Positions 1 through 8,956 are shown, counted from the first letter of the stretch. The stretch: DNA of 64,000 nucleotides from Comamonadaceae bacterium (GCA_947454955.1 CANGLW010000001.1:186001-250000); one strand, 5' to 3'. Made by a program: numbers and translations. The notes: generated by a model not told the origin, from the letters alone.

Positions 1-1644
1 GTTGGCAAAACGCGGTTTGTCTTTCAACAAGCCCATGCGGTAGGCGTAGGGGTCTTTGCCCGCAGCCTTGGCCAGCTCATCCATGAAGGACTCGTTGGCA
101 AACGCATTCATGTTGTGGCTCACAGCGCGCCAGTAACCCACACGCATGCCGCTGTCGTGGATGATCAGGTCATGTTGTGTGTTGGGGATGTTGTAAGCCG
201 CCACCGCAGCTTCAGCCATGAAGGGATCCAGGGTGTCTTTGGGCAGACCAAACGCACGCTGGGTCACCGACTGCGAAGACACCTTGAAGTGCAAAGCCAC
301 CGGGTTGCCTTGGGCATCCAGGCCAGCTTGTAATTGGTTCACACCCGCAGGGCGGTAGAAGTCGTGGGTCATGTCGTCTTCACGCGTCCACACCAGCTTG
401 ACGGGCTTGCCCACCGCCTTGGCGATTTGCGCTGCTTGCACGATGAAGTCGAGCTCAATGCGACGACCGAAGCCACCACCCAGGAAGGTGGTTTGCACCG
501 AGATATCTTCAGGCTTGAGACCGAGCACCGCAGCCACGGCGCCTTGCGCACCTTGCTGGAACTGGGTCGGGCCAATCAGGGTCATCTTGCCATTGGCAAA
601 GCTGGCCGTGAAGTTCATCGGCTCCAGCGGCGCGTGCGCTTGCATGGGGGTGATGTACTCGGCCTTGATCACTTTGGCAGCGCCCTTCATGGCCTCAGTC
701 ACATTGCCCACAGGCTTGGTGATCTCCAACACTTTGGCGGTGCCAATCGCGTTGCGTGTGCCACTGATCACAGAGGCGGTGGTGATGGCAGCGCCAGCAC
801 CTTCGTCCCACTGCACGCTCAGGGCTTTGCGGGCCTTGGCCGCTTGCCAGTAAGAGTTGGCCACGACAGCCACGCCGTCGTTGATCTGCACCACATCGAT
901 CACGCCGGGCATGGCCTTGGCTTTGGAGCCATCAAAGCTCTTGACCTTGCCGCCAATGACGGGGCACTGCTCCAGGCTGGCATACACCATACCGGGCAGT
1001 TTCACGTCCATACCGAACTCGGCCGTGCCGTTGACCTTGTTGGGCGTGTCCAGACGGGGCACGCGCTTGCCGACGATGCGGAAGTCTTTCGGGTCTTTGA
1101 TGGCGACTTTCTCGGGCACGGGCAATTTAGAAGCCGCAGCAGCCAGGCTACCGTAAGTGGCTTTTTTGCCATTGGCGCCCAGCACCATGCCTTTTTCAGC
1201 ACGCAGGGTGGAACGGTCGACTTTCCATTCAGCAGCAGCGGCCGAGATCAGCATCTCGCGCACTTGCGCGCCGCTGGTGCGCAGTTTTTCCCAGCCGTCA
1301 CGCACCGAGGTGGAACCGCCGGTGATTTGCGCGCCCAACAAAGCGTTCACATACACAGCACCGGGGGGTGCAATGGCCACTTTGATCTGGTTGATGCCGA
1401 CATTGAGCTCTTCAGCGATCAGCATGGGCATGGCGGTGTAAACACCTTGCCCCATCTCGGAACGGGCCGAGAGGATGGTGATGGTGTTGTCATCAGCAAT
1501 GTGTACCCAAGCATTGGGGGTGTACACCATGCCTGCGGCTTGTGCTTCGTTTTTAGTAGCAGCGATGGTGAAGCCCATCATCAGGCCACCGGTCACCACC
1601 GAAGTGGTTTTGATGAAATCGCGGCGTGTGGTTTCCATGGTCAT
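1..1644 (-). CDS. Molybdopterin-binding subunit of an IorB-type molybdenum hydroxylase (3' end outside window)
   Basis: Large subunit of a xanthine dehydrogenase family enzyme that hydroxylates an N-heteroaromatic or similar substrate using the Mo cofactor. The 548 codons visible begin with a twin-arginine signal (TTRRDFIKTT, residues 4-13), so export by Tat as a folded complex is likely. The motif GGGFGRR, typical of isoquinoline 1-oxidoreductase beta subunits, lies about two thirds into the visible part. The start at 1644 is preferred over an in-frame ATG at 1638 because AAGGAGA lies 5 bases upstream of it. The gene follows its 2Fe-2S partner by 9 bases, with the SD overlapping the partner's stop. 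The C terminus with the catalytic Glu is outside the window. The substrate cannot be told from sequence. Confidence 0.9.
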   Translation of the reverse strand, partial: MTMETTRRDFIKTTSVVTGGLMMGFTIAATKNEAQAAGMVYTPNAWVHIADDNTITILSARSEMGQGVYTAMPMLIAEELNVGINQIKVAIAPPGAVYVNALLGAQITGGSTSVRDGWEKLRTSGAQVREMLISAAAAEWKVDRSTLRAEKGMVLGANGKKATYGSLAAAASKLPVPEKVAIKDPKDFRIVGKRVPRLDTPNKVNGTAEFGMDVKLPGMVYASLEQCPVIGGKVKSFDGSKAKAMPGVIDVVQINDGVAVVANSYWQAAKARKALSVQWDEGAGAAITTASVISGTRNAIGTAKVLEITKPVGNVTEAMKGAAKVIKAEYITPMQAHAPLEPMNFTASFANGKMTLIGPTQFQQGAQGAVAAVLGLKPEDISVQTTFLGGGFGRRIELDFIVQAAQIAKAVGKPVKLVWTREDDMTHDFYRPAGVNQLQAGLDAQGNPVALHFKVSSQSVTQRAFGLPKDTLDPFMAEAAVAAYNIPNTQHDLIIHDSGMRVGYWRAVSHNMNAFANESFMDELAKAAGKDPYAYRMGLLKDKPRFAN

Positions 1645-1653
1645 GTTCTCTCC

Positions 1654-2115
1654 TTAAGCGCGCATGGCAGCGGCAGCGTCTTTGATGGCGGCCTTGATGC
1701 GGCCGTAAGTACCGCAACGGCAAATGTTGCCGCTCATGGCAGCGTCGATGTCAGCATCGCTGGGGTTTTTGTTGCTGGCCAACAAAGCTGCCGCGCTCAT
1801 GAGCTGACCCGACTGGCAGTAACCGCACTGGGGCACATCGTGCTTGATCCAGGCTTTTTGCAGGGGGTGGCTGTTGTCTTTGGACAGGCTCTCGACCGTC
1901 GCCACTTTGGCGCTGGACACGGCCGACAAAGGTGTGGAGCATGAACGCACAGGCTGGCCGTTGACGTGCACCGTGCAAGCACCGCACAGGGCCGCACCGC
2001 AACCGAACTTGGTGCCGGTCATGCCCAGCTCATCACGCAACACCCACAGCAGGGGGGTGTCGGGCTCGGACTTGGCGCTGACCGCCTTGCCGTTGACTTG
2101 TAAATTGACGCTCAT
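1654..2115 (-). CDS. (2Fe-2S)-binding subunit of IorA-type molybdenum hydroxylase
   Basis: Small electron-transfer subunit, 153 aa, carrying two 2Fe-2S clusters. The plant-ferredoxin-type cluster uses C39, C44, C47 and C59 ([10 protein letters not shown]). The second, helical-domain cluster uses C97, C100, C132 and C134 (CGYC and CRCG). This is the usual length for IorA/CoxS-like subunits. The start at 2115 is chosen over an upstream in-frame ATG at 2142 because GGAGGA sits 6 bases before it and the family begins with a strand like MSVNLQVNG. It is the first gene of a two-gene operon with the molybdopterin subunit. No Tat signal is present, so export would be by hitchhiking with the Tat-bearing large subunit (inference). 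Confidence 0.93.
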   Translation of the reverse strand: MSVNLQVNGKAVSAKSEPDTPLLWVLRDELGMTGTKFGCGAALCGACTVHVNGQPVRSCSTPLSAVSSAKVATVESLSKDNSHPLQKAWIKHDVPQCGYCQSGQLMSAAALLASNKNPSDADIDAAMSGNICRCGTYGRIKAAIKDAAAAMRA

Positions 2116-2309
2116 TGAAATCCTCCAGTTGGATAAGGGCACACCGGCCCGAATGCTTGATCAAATTCAAACGTGAATAGGGTATGCCATGCTGAGGCCG
2201 TCTACACTCGGGAATACCCAAGCTAAATCAAGTTTTTTCAATTTGAGACAAGCCGCCTAGGATTAACCCTTATGAATCCCGTCACACAGGTGACGGTGAG
2301 GCGCCCACC

Positions 2310-2945
2310 ATGACCTCGATCGCTGACATCCGCAAAAGTTACGAACGCGCCGAACTCAATGAGACGGCCTCACACGCTGACCCGCTCAAGCAGTTTGAGC
2401 GTTGGCTGCAAGAGGCCATCAGCGGCGAGCTGCCCGAGCCCAACGCCATGACGCTGGCCACGGTGGGCTCTGACCTGCGCCCCAGCACACGGGTGGTGCT
2501 GATCAAGGGCTTGGACGAGCGCGGCATCGTGTGGTTCACCAACTACGACAGCCGCAAAGGTCAGCAACTCGCGGGCAACCCGTTTGCGGCTTTGCAGTTC
2601 CACTGGGTGGAGCTTGAACGCGTGGTGCGCATTGAAGGCAAAGTTGAAAAAATTGATGTCTCTGAAAGCGATGCGTACTTCAACTCGCGTCCGCTTGACT
2701 CACGCATTGGCGCTTGGGCCAGCCCGCAAAGCCAGGTGATTGATGACCGCAGCGTGCTGGTGGGCAATGCCGCCAAGTACGCCGCCAAATTTTTGTTGCA
2801 GCCCCCTCGCCCACCGCACTGGGGTGGCTACCGTCTGGTGCCCGACCAGTGGGAGTTTTGGCAAGGTCGCCCCAGCCGCTTGCATGACCGGCTGCGTTAC
2901 AGCCGACAAGGTGAGAACTGGCTGCGCGAACGCTTGGCGCCTTGA
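2310..2945 (+). CDS. pdxH: Pyridoxamine 5'-phosphate oxidase
   Basis: FMN-dependent cytoplasmic oxidase converting pyridoxamine or pyridoxine 5'-phosphate to pyridoxal 5'-phosphate. The 211 aa length matches the family. FMN-binding segments are visible at about residues 61-66 (RVVLIK) and 76-83 (FTNYDSRK). The C-terminal signature ends [20 protein letters not shown] (190-209), with the conserved RLHDR/W/RL pattern. It is divergently oriented from the IorAB-type pair, with 194 bases between the two starts. No strong promoter stands out there. The downstream MBL-fold gene follows after about 100 bases and may be co-transcribed. Confidence 0.96.
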   Translation: MTSIADIRKSYERAELNETASHADPLKQFERWLQEAISGELPEPNAMTLATVGSDLRPSTRVVLIKGLDERGIVWFTNYDSRKGQQLAGNPFAALQFHWVELERVVRIEGKVEKIDVSESDAYFNSRPLDSRIGAWASPQSQVIDDRSVLVGNAAKYAAKFLLQPPRPPHWGGYRLVPDQWEFWQGRPSRLHDRLRYSRQGENWLRERLAP

Positions 2946-3047
2946 GGTGACGAGCTGAAGTCATGGCTTTTGCAGGGCCATGTGGAAGACCCTGATGCCG
3001 AGCCGGCGCCATCGCCCAATAATGGCGTTTTCAATCAGGAGACCTGC

Positions 3048-3863
3048 ATGAGCATCAAGAAACTATTCACCGGCGCCCTGCTCGCCACCAGCCTGAGCCT
3101 GTCTTGGGCACAAGGCACCGGCAAAACCGAGCTACTGTGGCTGGGCCAAGCGGGCTTCAAAATCACCTCGCCCGGTGGCAAAACCATTGTGATCGACCCC
3201 TGGCTCAGCGGCGGTCCGAAAACCCCAGCCCCTTACAAAACCGACCTCTCTGCTTTGGGCAAGGTTGACGTGCTGTTGGTGACCCACGCGCACGTGGACC
3301 ACATTGGCGACGCACCCGCCATTGCCAAACTCAACAACACCAAACTCTACGGCCCGGCTGACATGGTCACCCCGCTCATCACCGTGGGCTTGATTCCCGC
3401 TGAGTTGGGTCACCGCTTCAACAAGTCCGGCTCGGTCAAACCTGCCGGCATCAAAGTGACTGCGGTCAAAGCTGAACACTCCTCGCTGCTGGTGCACAAG
3501 AACCCCGCGACCGACAAGCTCGAATCGCACCCTGCTGGTGAAGCGGTGGGCTACATCATTGAGATGGAAAACGGCTTCAAAATTTGGCACATGGGCGATA
3601 CCGGTTTGTTTGGCGACATGAAGTTCATCAACGACCACTACAAGCCTGATTTGATTTTGCTGCCCATCGGCGGCAACTTCACCATGGGTCCGGAAGATGC
3701 GGCTTACGCCGTGAAAACCTGGATGCCTGCGAAGAACGTCATCCCCATGCACTACAACTCCAACCCCATGACCCCCGGCACCTTGGCTGAGTTCCAAGCC
3801 GCCATGAAGGGCGCGGCCAGCAAAGTGGTGCCCATGACCGAAGGTCAATCGGTCTCGTTCTGA
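3048..3863 (+). CDS. Exported metallo-beta-lactamase-fold metal-dependent hydrolase
   Basis: A 271 aa MBL-fold hydrolase of the UPF0173-like group. A signal peptide is visible (residues 1-21, ending SLSWA), then the fold starts at TELLWLGQAGFKI. The metal motif HAHVDH is at 80-85. A GDTGLFGDM motif and a late HYNSNP segment provide further metal ligands. The start at 3048 has CAGGAGA 6-12 bases upstream; an in-frame start further upstream would add an unsupported 26 residues. Most UPF0173 proteins are cytoplasmic and about 230 aa, so the signal peptide is notable. Substrate unknown. A strong terminator follows 30 bases after the stop. Confidence 0.88.
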   Translation: MSIKKLFTGALLATSLSLSWAQGTGKTELLWLGQAGFKITSPGGKTIVIDPWLSGGPKTPAPYKTDLSALGKVDVLLVTHAHVDHIGDAPAIAKLNNTKLYGPADMVTPLITVGLIPAELGHRFNKSGSVKPAGIKVTAVKAEHSSLLVHKNPATDKLESHPAGEAVGYIIEMENGFKIWHMGDTGLFGDMKFINDHYKPDLILLPIGGNFTMGPEDAAYAVKTWMPAKNVIPMHYNSNPMTPGTLAEFQAAMKGAASKVVPMTEGQSVSF

Positions 3864-3892
3864 TGACGATGTTCAGAGACTGAACACTTCAC

Positions 3893-3926
3893 AAAAAAAC
3901 CGCGCTTAACCAGCGCGGTTTTTTTT
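3893..3926. terminator. Bidirectional Rho-independent terminator
   Basis: CCGCGCT (3900-3906) pairs perfectly with AGCGCGG (3912-3918) around a 5-base loop. An A-tract (3893-3899) lies on the left and eight Ts (3919-3926) on the right. The hairpin sits between the converging MBL-fold gene (plus) and the TonB-dependent receptor gene (minus) and can end both transcripts. Confidence 0.93.
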
Positions 3927-3940
3927 CGTCTGCGTGTCGC

Positions 3941-5983
3941 TCAAAACTGAACTTGCAAACCCACTTTCAAACTGCGCCCGGGCAAAGGCACATGGCCCGG
4001 CAAGGTTTGGGTGAGGATGGAGGTGGCCGAGTAAGCCAGCGCGTTGCCGAGGTTGTCTAACCTGGCAAACCAGAAGGCTGGGCTTTGCGCGATGCGGGTT
4101 TTGTAGGTGCTGGCCGCGTGCCACAAGGTGTAGCCCTCGCTAGGCTTGTCACTCGCTGGCACACGGTCTTGCGCTGCCCATTGATCCACACCCAGGCGTG
4201 ACTGCCAAGGGCCGGCCGACCAGATCAGCGTGGCACCCAAACGCATGGGCGCGATGCGCGGCAGGGCCTGCGCGGTGTCGAGGTTGTCAGCCCGCACCGT
4301 GTCCCAACGCCAACTCAGATCGACTTGATGCCCTGCATCCAGCAAGCGCTGCTGGCCACTGGCTTCAGCACCAACGAATCGGGCTTGCACCGGCGTGTAA
4401 AGGTACTCTGGCAAATTGTTTTGGTTCTGCCCTGTGGCTTGCAAGCTGATGTAGTTGCTGAACTGGTTCACAAACACATTGAGCTTGGCATGGCTCGCAC
4501 CACTGCGCCACTGCGCGCCCACATCCAGGTTGGTCGAACGCTCCACACCCAGTTGGTCGTTACCTCGCTCATAAGCTTGCGTGGCCAGATGCTTGCCAAG
4601 TGCAAACAGCTCGTAGTCACGCGGCGCGCGCGCGCTCCAAGACAAGTTGGAGCTCAGGCTCCAAGCGGGTGCCACCTTCCACAAAGCGCCCAAGGCATAG
4701 CTGATGGGCGTGAACTCGCGCTCGCCCAATTTGAAGTTGTTGGCGTTTTGGTTGGCGCCACCCGACGAATTCACCCCCACCCGCTCCACGCGCGCACCGG
4801 CCGAGAGCCGGCCCCACGCTTGGGGCAACTCTTCATGCGCAAACAAAGCGCTTTGACGGGTCTTGCTGCTGGGCGCAAAAGCCTCGGCGCCATCGGCTGA
4901 AAAATTCACCTCTTCCAACTGCGCGCCCACCACGCCTTGCACCTGGCCCCACGGGGTTAACAGGTCAGCATGACGCGCTTGCAAACGCAGGTCGGAACCC
5001 TTGCTGGCAAACACCGTGCCCACGCTGCCGTTTTCAATTTCTGCATGGCGGTAATCGGTTTGGGTGAACTGGGCTTTGACCGAACGCAGCAGCCCCGACA
5101 AGCCACCCACCTCGCCTTCAATCGCGTAGCGGTTGGAACGCATGTCGATTTGCACCGCTTCGTCGGCCACGCTGCCATACAGGTTGGATTGCGTGGCCAC
5201 CGAGGCACCCAGGTAGCCCTGGTCAAAGTGCAAGGTGCCGCCCAAAGCCCCACCCCATGCCTGGCTGGCGGAGTTGCAAATGCGGTTGGCAAAACCGCCG
5301 CGACAGGCTAAGGCGGTGGGTGCGGCCACGTCTTGGGTATGGCGCGACATCACATCGGCGTGCAGGGTGTAACGGTCGTTACCGGCCTCCAACAACACCG
5401 CGCCACTTTGTTCGCGGTTGCCGGTGGCCGTTGTCATCTGGGCTTTGCCCGCCACACCACCTTGCGCGTCAAACAGCGCTTGGCTCGTGATGCGGTTATC
5501 GATCAGGTTGACCACACCACCCAGCGCATTGCCGCCGTACTGCAAAGCCGCCGGGCCGCGCAGCACCTCGATGCGCTCCACCGTCAAGGGGTCGGCGCTG
5601 ACCGCGTGGTCATAACTCAAGCCTGACACATCGGTGAGCGAAGCGCCATTGGCCAGCAGTTTGAGGCGGTCGCCATCCATGCCTCGGATGACCGGGCGAC
5701 TGGCGTTGGGGCCAAAGTAAGTGCTGCTCACACCCGGCAAGGCGCCCAGGGTTTCACCCAAGGTGGCTTGGGTGTCTAACACCAGCTCTGAGCCTGTCAG
5801 TACAGATGCAGGCGCTATCAACTCTGTAGCACCCAAGGGATTTCCAGTGATGGTCACGGTAGGCAGTGCGGCGGCACTGGCTGGTTGAGACTGCGCTGGG
5901 GCCTGAGCTTGCACCCCAGTGCCCAAGGCACACAAGATGGCGCTCAAAGAAAGTCGGCCCAAGGGGGCGCTCAAGACATGCAT
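3941..5983 (-). CDS. TonB-dependent outer membrane receptor, ZnuD-like
   Basis: A 680 aa outer membrane ligand-gated channel. The signal peptide ends near VQAQA (residue 26). The plug domain (about 50-170) has the typical stretches LPGVSSTYFGPNASRPVIRG and VERIEVLRGPAALQYGG, followed by GGVVNLIDNRI. The rest is a beta-barrel ending in a terminal Phe (VGLQVQF). The plug resembles ZnuD-type zinc receptors. An extracellular-loop-like segment with two Cys (CRGG...NRIC, about residue 225) also fits this group. The start has GGAGAT 6 bases upstream. It lies downstream of a DUF2946-like gene, a pairing I associate with metal receptors. Zinc as substrate is inference; other metals or chelates remain possible. 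Confidence 0.88.
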   Translation of the reverse strand: MHVLSAPLGRLSLSAILCALGTGVQAQAPAQSQPASAAALPTVTITGNPLGATELIAPASVLTGSELVLDTQATLGETLGALPGVSSTYFGPNASRPVIRGMDGDRLKLLANGASLTDVSGLSYDHAVSADPLTVERIEVLRGPAALQYGGNALGGVVNLIDNRITSQALFDAQGGVAGKAQMTTATGNREQSGAVLLEAGNDRYTLHADVMSRHTQDVAAPTALACRGGFANRICNSASQAWGGALGGTLHFDQGYLGASVATQSNLYGSVADEAVQIDMRSNRYAIEGEVGGLSGLLRSVKAQFTQTDYRHAEIENGSVGTVFASKGSDLRLQARHADLLTPWGQVQGVVGAQLEEVNFSADGAEAFAPSSKTRQSALFAHEELPQAWGRLSAGARVERVGVNSSGGANQNANNFKLGEREFTPISYALGALWKVAPAWSLSSNLSWSARAPRDYELFALGKHLATQAYERGNDQLGVERSTNLDVGAQWRSGASHAKLNVFVNQFSNYISLQATGQNQNNLPEYLYTPVQARFVGAEASGQQRLLDAGHQVDLSWRWDTVRADNLDTAQALPRIAPMRLGATLIWSAGPWQSRLGVDQWAAQDRVPASDKPSEGYTLWHAASTYKTRIAQSPAFWFARLDNLGNALAYSATSILTQTLPGHVPLPGRSLKVGLQVQF

Positions 5984-6037
5984 GTTCTATCTCCAAAAAT
6001 GCAAACACCACGCACCAGCTGGGCTGGGGCATCGACA

Positions 6038-6463
6038 TCAAGCGATTTCAGAGACAGGGGGGCCGCGCGCTTCAAACAGCGCGGGATTGATGCGACGTTG
6101 GTCGCGACACACAAAAGGGGGCGGTAAGGCTGGCAACTGGCTCACCGCCACCACAGGCGAAGCGCGGAAGTCAGCGGTTTGTACCAGCTGGTCGTAAAAC
6201 AAACAGTCTGATGACGAGCCCTCGGCGCCCAAGTGCGCCAAGAGTCCGGCTTTGGACACAGGCCGAGCCTCAGCGTCCACCGCAGTCTGTGCTGCTGGCC
6301 ACCAGCCCGGCGCGTGCATGGCCTTGTGCACCAGGCCCAGGCTTTGCGTCCACAGCACCGCCACCAGCAGGCTCACCCAAATCAGCCCAGCCAAACGCGT
6401 CTCAAGCCACCGGCCTTGTTGGCGCGGGGCCGAACGGTGCTGAATAAAGTCTGGGGCGCTCAC
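6038..6463 (-). CDS. Small membrane-anchored protein, DUF2946-like
   Basis: A 141 aa protein with one N-terminal hydrophobic segment (about residues 24-44, LAGLIWVSLLVAVLWTQSLG). It then has a His-containing stretch (LVHKAMHAPG), a CLFYDQL motif and a proline-rich tail with ARGPP near the C terminus. The combination of a C-x-x-x-DQL-type motif and a terminal RGPP is what I know from DUF2946 proteins, whose function is not established. It starts with GTG at 6463, only 9 bases after the msrA stop, and lies 54 bases upstream of the ZnuD-like receptor. It may therefore be part of that metal-uptake unit. Confidence 0.7.
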   Translation of the reverse strand: MSAPDFIQHRSAPRQQGRWLETRLAGLIWVSLLVAVLWTQSLGLVHKAMHAPGWWPAAQTAVDAEARPVSKAGLLAHLGAEGSSSDCLFYDQLVQTADFRASPVVAVSQLPALPPPFVCRDQRRINPALFEARGPPVSEIA

Positions 6464-6472
6464 AGATAAATT

Positions 6473-7021
6473 TTAGGCTGCGCGCGATTTGCTGAATTGC
6501 GCCAGTGTTTTTTGAAACTTGCTGACCTTGGGGCCCACCACGAACGCGCAATAGCCCTGGTTGGGGTTGCGGGCGTAGTAGTTGTGGTGGTAGTCCTCAG
6601 CGGGCCAAAAATTATCAACCGACATGACCTCTGTGACGATGGGCTTGCTGAAGAACCCACTGGGTTTGAGGCCCTTCATGTAGTCCACCACCGCCTGGTG
6701 TTGCTCAGGGTTGTGGGTGTAAATGCCGCTGCGGTATTGGGTGCCTGTGTCGTTGCCCTGGCGGTTCAAGGTGGTGGGGTCATGCACCACGAAAAAGATG
6801 TCCAGAATTTGTGTGAGGCTGATCACCGCGGGGTCGAACGTGAGTTGGACCACCTCGTTGTGGCCGGTGTCGCCGCTGCACACCTGCTCATAGCTGGGTT
6901 TCACCACATGGCCATTGCAGTAGCCGCTTTGCACCGACTTCACGCCGCGCACATCCAGGTACACCGCCTCGGTGCACCAGAAACAGCCCCCGCCCAGGGT
7001 GATGGTTTGCAAATTCGTCAT
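6473..7021 (-). CDS. msrA: Peptide-methionine (S)-S-oxide reductase MsrA
   Basis: Repairs methionine-S-sulfoxide in oxidised proteins, using thioredoxin. The 182 aa protein has the catalytic GGCFWCTEAVYL motif at residues 11-22 with the nucleophilic Cys in GCFW. Later segments are also typical, such as SGYCNGHV, THNPEQHQ and the WPAEDYHHNYYARNP region. The last part (residues 160-182) carries a Cys in GYCAFVVGPK that could be the recycling thiol. It is divergent from the tetR-RND operon and upstream of the DUF2946-like gene on the same strand with almost no gap, so the three minus-strand genes may be co-transcribed. Confidence 0.96.
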   Translation of the reverse strand: MTNLQTITLGGGCFWCTEAVYLDVRGVKSVQSGYCNGHVVKPSYEQVCSGDTGHNEVVQLTFDPAVISLTQILDIFFVVHDPTTLNRQGNDTGTQYRSGIYTHNPEQHQAVVDYMKGLKPSGFFSKPIVTEVMSVDNFWPAEDYHHNYYARNPNQGYCAFVVGPKVSKFQKTLAQFSKSRAA

Positions 7022-7086
7022 GCCAGCATCTTAACGGCCTTGCCCTAAGCCTGGGGCTTGGCCAGCACCCGGCCTGGGCCATGACC

Positions 7087-7135
7087 TTGACGCTGGCCGC
7101 CTCGGACATTACATTAATAACCAGTCAGTCATTAA
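7087..7135 (+). promoter_or_regulatory. Sigma70-like promoter and candidate TetR operator for the RND operon
   Basis: TTGACG (7087-7092), a 17-base spacer and TACATT (7110-7115) form a good -35/-10 pair. Just downstream, 7114-7135 is an imperfect palindrome with outer arms TTAAT and ATTAA around ACCAGTCAGT, which would cover the -10 and transcription start. A TetR repressor encoded immediately downstream could bind here. The operator assignment is inference. Confidence 0.55.
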
Positions 7136-7143
7136 ACAGACCT

Positions 7144-7818
7144 GTGCCTCCCACCACCGACCTTCCCACCCGCTTGACGGAACCGCCGAAACGGGCGCGC
7201 CGCAAAGATGCGCGCCCCGGTGAGCTGTTGCAAGCTGCCCTGAGCCTGTTCATTGAAAAAGGTTACGCCGCCACCCGGGCTGAAGAGGTGGCCAAGCGTG
7301 CGGGCGTGTCCAAAGGCACCTTGTTTTTGTACTTTGACAGCAAAGAAGAGCTGTTCAAAGCAGTGGTTCGTGAAAACCTGTCGGGCTATTTCTCGGCCTG
7401 GAATGCTGAGTTTGCAGCCTTTGAGGGCAGCAGCGCCGACATGGTCAAAGAAGCCATGACCCAATGGTGGCTGCGCGTGGGCAGCACCCCAGCGGGTGGC
7501 TTGAGCAAACTGATGATGAGCGAGGCCAGCAACTTCCCCGAACTGGCTGCTTTTTATCAACAAGAGGTGATGCAACCCGGGCATGATTTGTTGCGCCGCA
7601 TTTTGCTGCGCGGCGTGGCACGCGGTGAGTTTCGCGACATCGATGTGCAATACGGCGTCTATACGATGCTCGCACCCATGATGTTCCTGGCCACCTGGGT
7701 ACATTCCATGGGCAAGGTGTGTACCGCCAACGACAGCTTCGACCCTTTGAAATACTTGATGACCCAGGCCGATAACATCTTGCAAGGCCTGTGTGTGCGA
7801 CCCGATACCAGAAAGTGA
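7144..7818 (+). CDS. TetR/AcrR family transcriptional regulator
   Basis: Probable repressor of the downstream RND efflux operon. The N-terminal TetR domain is clear: a helix-turn-helix of the form YAATRAEEVAKRAGVSKGTL followed by FLYFDSKEELF. The C-terminal ligand domain resembles other Burkholderiales efflux regulators. I start it at GTG 7144 because a sigma70-like promoter (TTGACG-17-TACATT) lies inside the longer frame that begins at ATG 7081. That ATG would not be on a transcript from this promoter and has no SD. The GTG also lacks a strong SD, so the start is uncertain. It is followed 4 bases later by the adaptor gene. Confidence 0.9.
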   Translation: MPPTTDLPTRLTEPPKRARRKDARPGELLQAALSLFIEKGYAATRAEEVAKRAGVSKGTLFLYFDSKEELFKAVVRENLSGYFSAWNAEFAAFEGSSADMVKEAMTQWWLRVGSTPAGGLSKLMMSEASNFPELAAFYQQEVMQPGHDLLRRILLRGVARGEFRDIDVQYGVYTMLAPMMFLATWVHSMGKVCTANDSFDPLKYLMTQADNILQGLCVRPDTRK

Positions 7819-7822
7819 AACG

Positions 7823-8956
7823 ATGAAACGTGCTTGGATCAAATGGGCGGTGGCTGGCGTGGTGCTGACCCTGCTGGCCGGTGGTGTGTTCAAAGCCCTC
7901 AACAGCCGCAAAGCCCAGAAAGACGCACTGGAACAATCCACCCGTGCGGTGAGCGACGTGCTGGAACTCGCGCCCACCGATGTGTTGAGTGCCGAGCCCA
8001 AAACCCTGGCGCAGGGCCTGCCCGTGTCTGGCGCGCTCAAGGCCATCAACACCGCGGTGGTCAAAGCGCGGGTGGCTGGTGAATTGCAGGGCCTGAACCT
8101 GCGTGAAGGCGACGCGGTGACCGCTGGTCAAGTCATTGCCCGCATCGACCCTACAGAATATTTGGCGCGCCTCAAACAAGCCCAAGAGCAGGCCGACGCG
8201 GCCCGCACCCAAATTGACATTGCCCAACGCCAATTCGACAACAACCGCGGTTTGGTAGACCAGGGCTTCATCTCCAAAACGGCACTTGAAGCTTCCAGCA
8301 GCACACTGATCGGGGCGCAAGCCACGTACAAAGCCGCACTGGCCGCGGTGGATGTGGCCAAGAAGCAGCTCGATGACAGTGTGATGCACGCCCCCTTAAC
8401 TGGCCAGATCTCGCAACGCCTGGCCCAACCCGGAGAGCGCATGGCCATCGATGGCCGCGTGGTGGAGATCGTCGACCTCAAGCAACTCGAACTTGAAGCC
8501 ACCTTGAGCGCGATTGAGTCCATGCAAGTGCGCGTGGGCCAAGGTGCGCAATTGCAAATTGAAGGCACCACGCAAACCGTGAATGCCAAAGTGGCACGCA
8601 TCAGCCCCTCTACCCTGCCGGGCAGCCGCAGCGTGCTGGTGTATTTGAGCGTGGAAGGCACGCCGGGTTTGCGCCAGGGTTTGTTTGCACAAGGCATGCT
8701 GGGGACGCAACTCAAGCAAGGCTTGGCCGTGCCGCTGGATGCGGTGCGCACCGACAAACCCCAGCCTTATGTGCAGGTGGTGGAAGACAACAAAATCGCC
8801 CACCGCAACGTGACCTTAGGCGCGCGTGGACAAACCAGTGAGAGCGCCCAGATGTGGGTCTTGGTCGAAGGCCTCAAGGACCAGGAGGTGGTGGTGCGCG
8901 GTGAATTGGGCAGCTTGCGTGCAGGCACCGCCGTGACCCTGAGCAAGGCCCGCTGA
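7823..8956 (+). CDS. RND efflux periplasmic adaptor (membrane fusion protein)
   Basis: A 377 aa HlyD/AcrA-family adaptor linking the inner membrane pump to an outer membrane channel. An uncleaved N-terminal anchor is at about residues 5-25. The first lipoyl half is VKARVAGELQGLNLREGDAV (about 75-94). An alpha-helical hairpin rich in Gln/Ala spans about 115-170. The second lipoyl half contains VMHAPLTGQISQRLAQPGE, and the beta-barrel domains follow. No lipoprotein box is present. The ATG at 7823 is 4 bases after the tetR stop and fits better than an in-frame GTG at 7793 inside tetR. The pump gene begins 2 bases after its stop, so translation is probably coupled. Confidence 0.95.
   Translation: MKRAWIKWAVAGVVLTLLAGGVFKALNSRKAQKDALEQSTRAVSDVLELAPTDVLSAEPKTLAQGLPVSGALKAINTAVVKARVAGELQGLNLREGDAVTAGQVIARIDPTEYLARLKQAQEQADAARTQIDIAQRQFDNNRGLVDQGFISKTALEASSSTLIGAQATYKAALAAVDVAKKQLDDSVMHAPLTGQISQRLAQPGERMAIDGRVVEIVDLKQLELEATLSAIESMQVRVGQGAQLQIEGTTQTVNAKVARISPSTLPGSRSVLVYLSVEGTPGLRQGLFAQGMLGTQLKQGLAVPLDAVRTDKPQPYVQVVEDNKIAHRNVTLGARGQTSESAQMWVLVEGLKDQEVVVRGELGSLRAGTAVTLSKAR

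Noticed and set aside
334-1944. Long open frame on the plus strand (over 500 codons) opposite the IorB-type gene
   Set aside because: It is His/Gly/Asp-rich antisense translation of a clear molybdopterin subunit gene. No family features and no SD.
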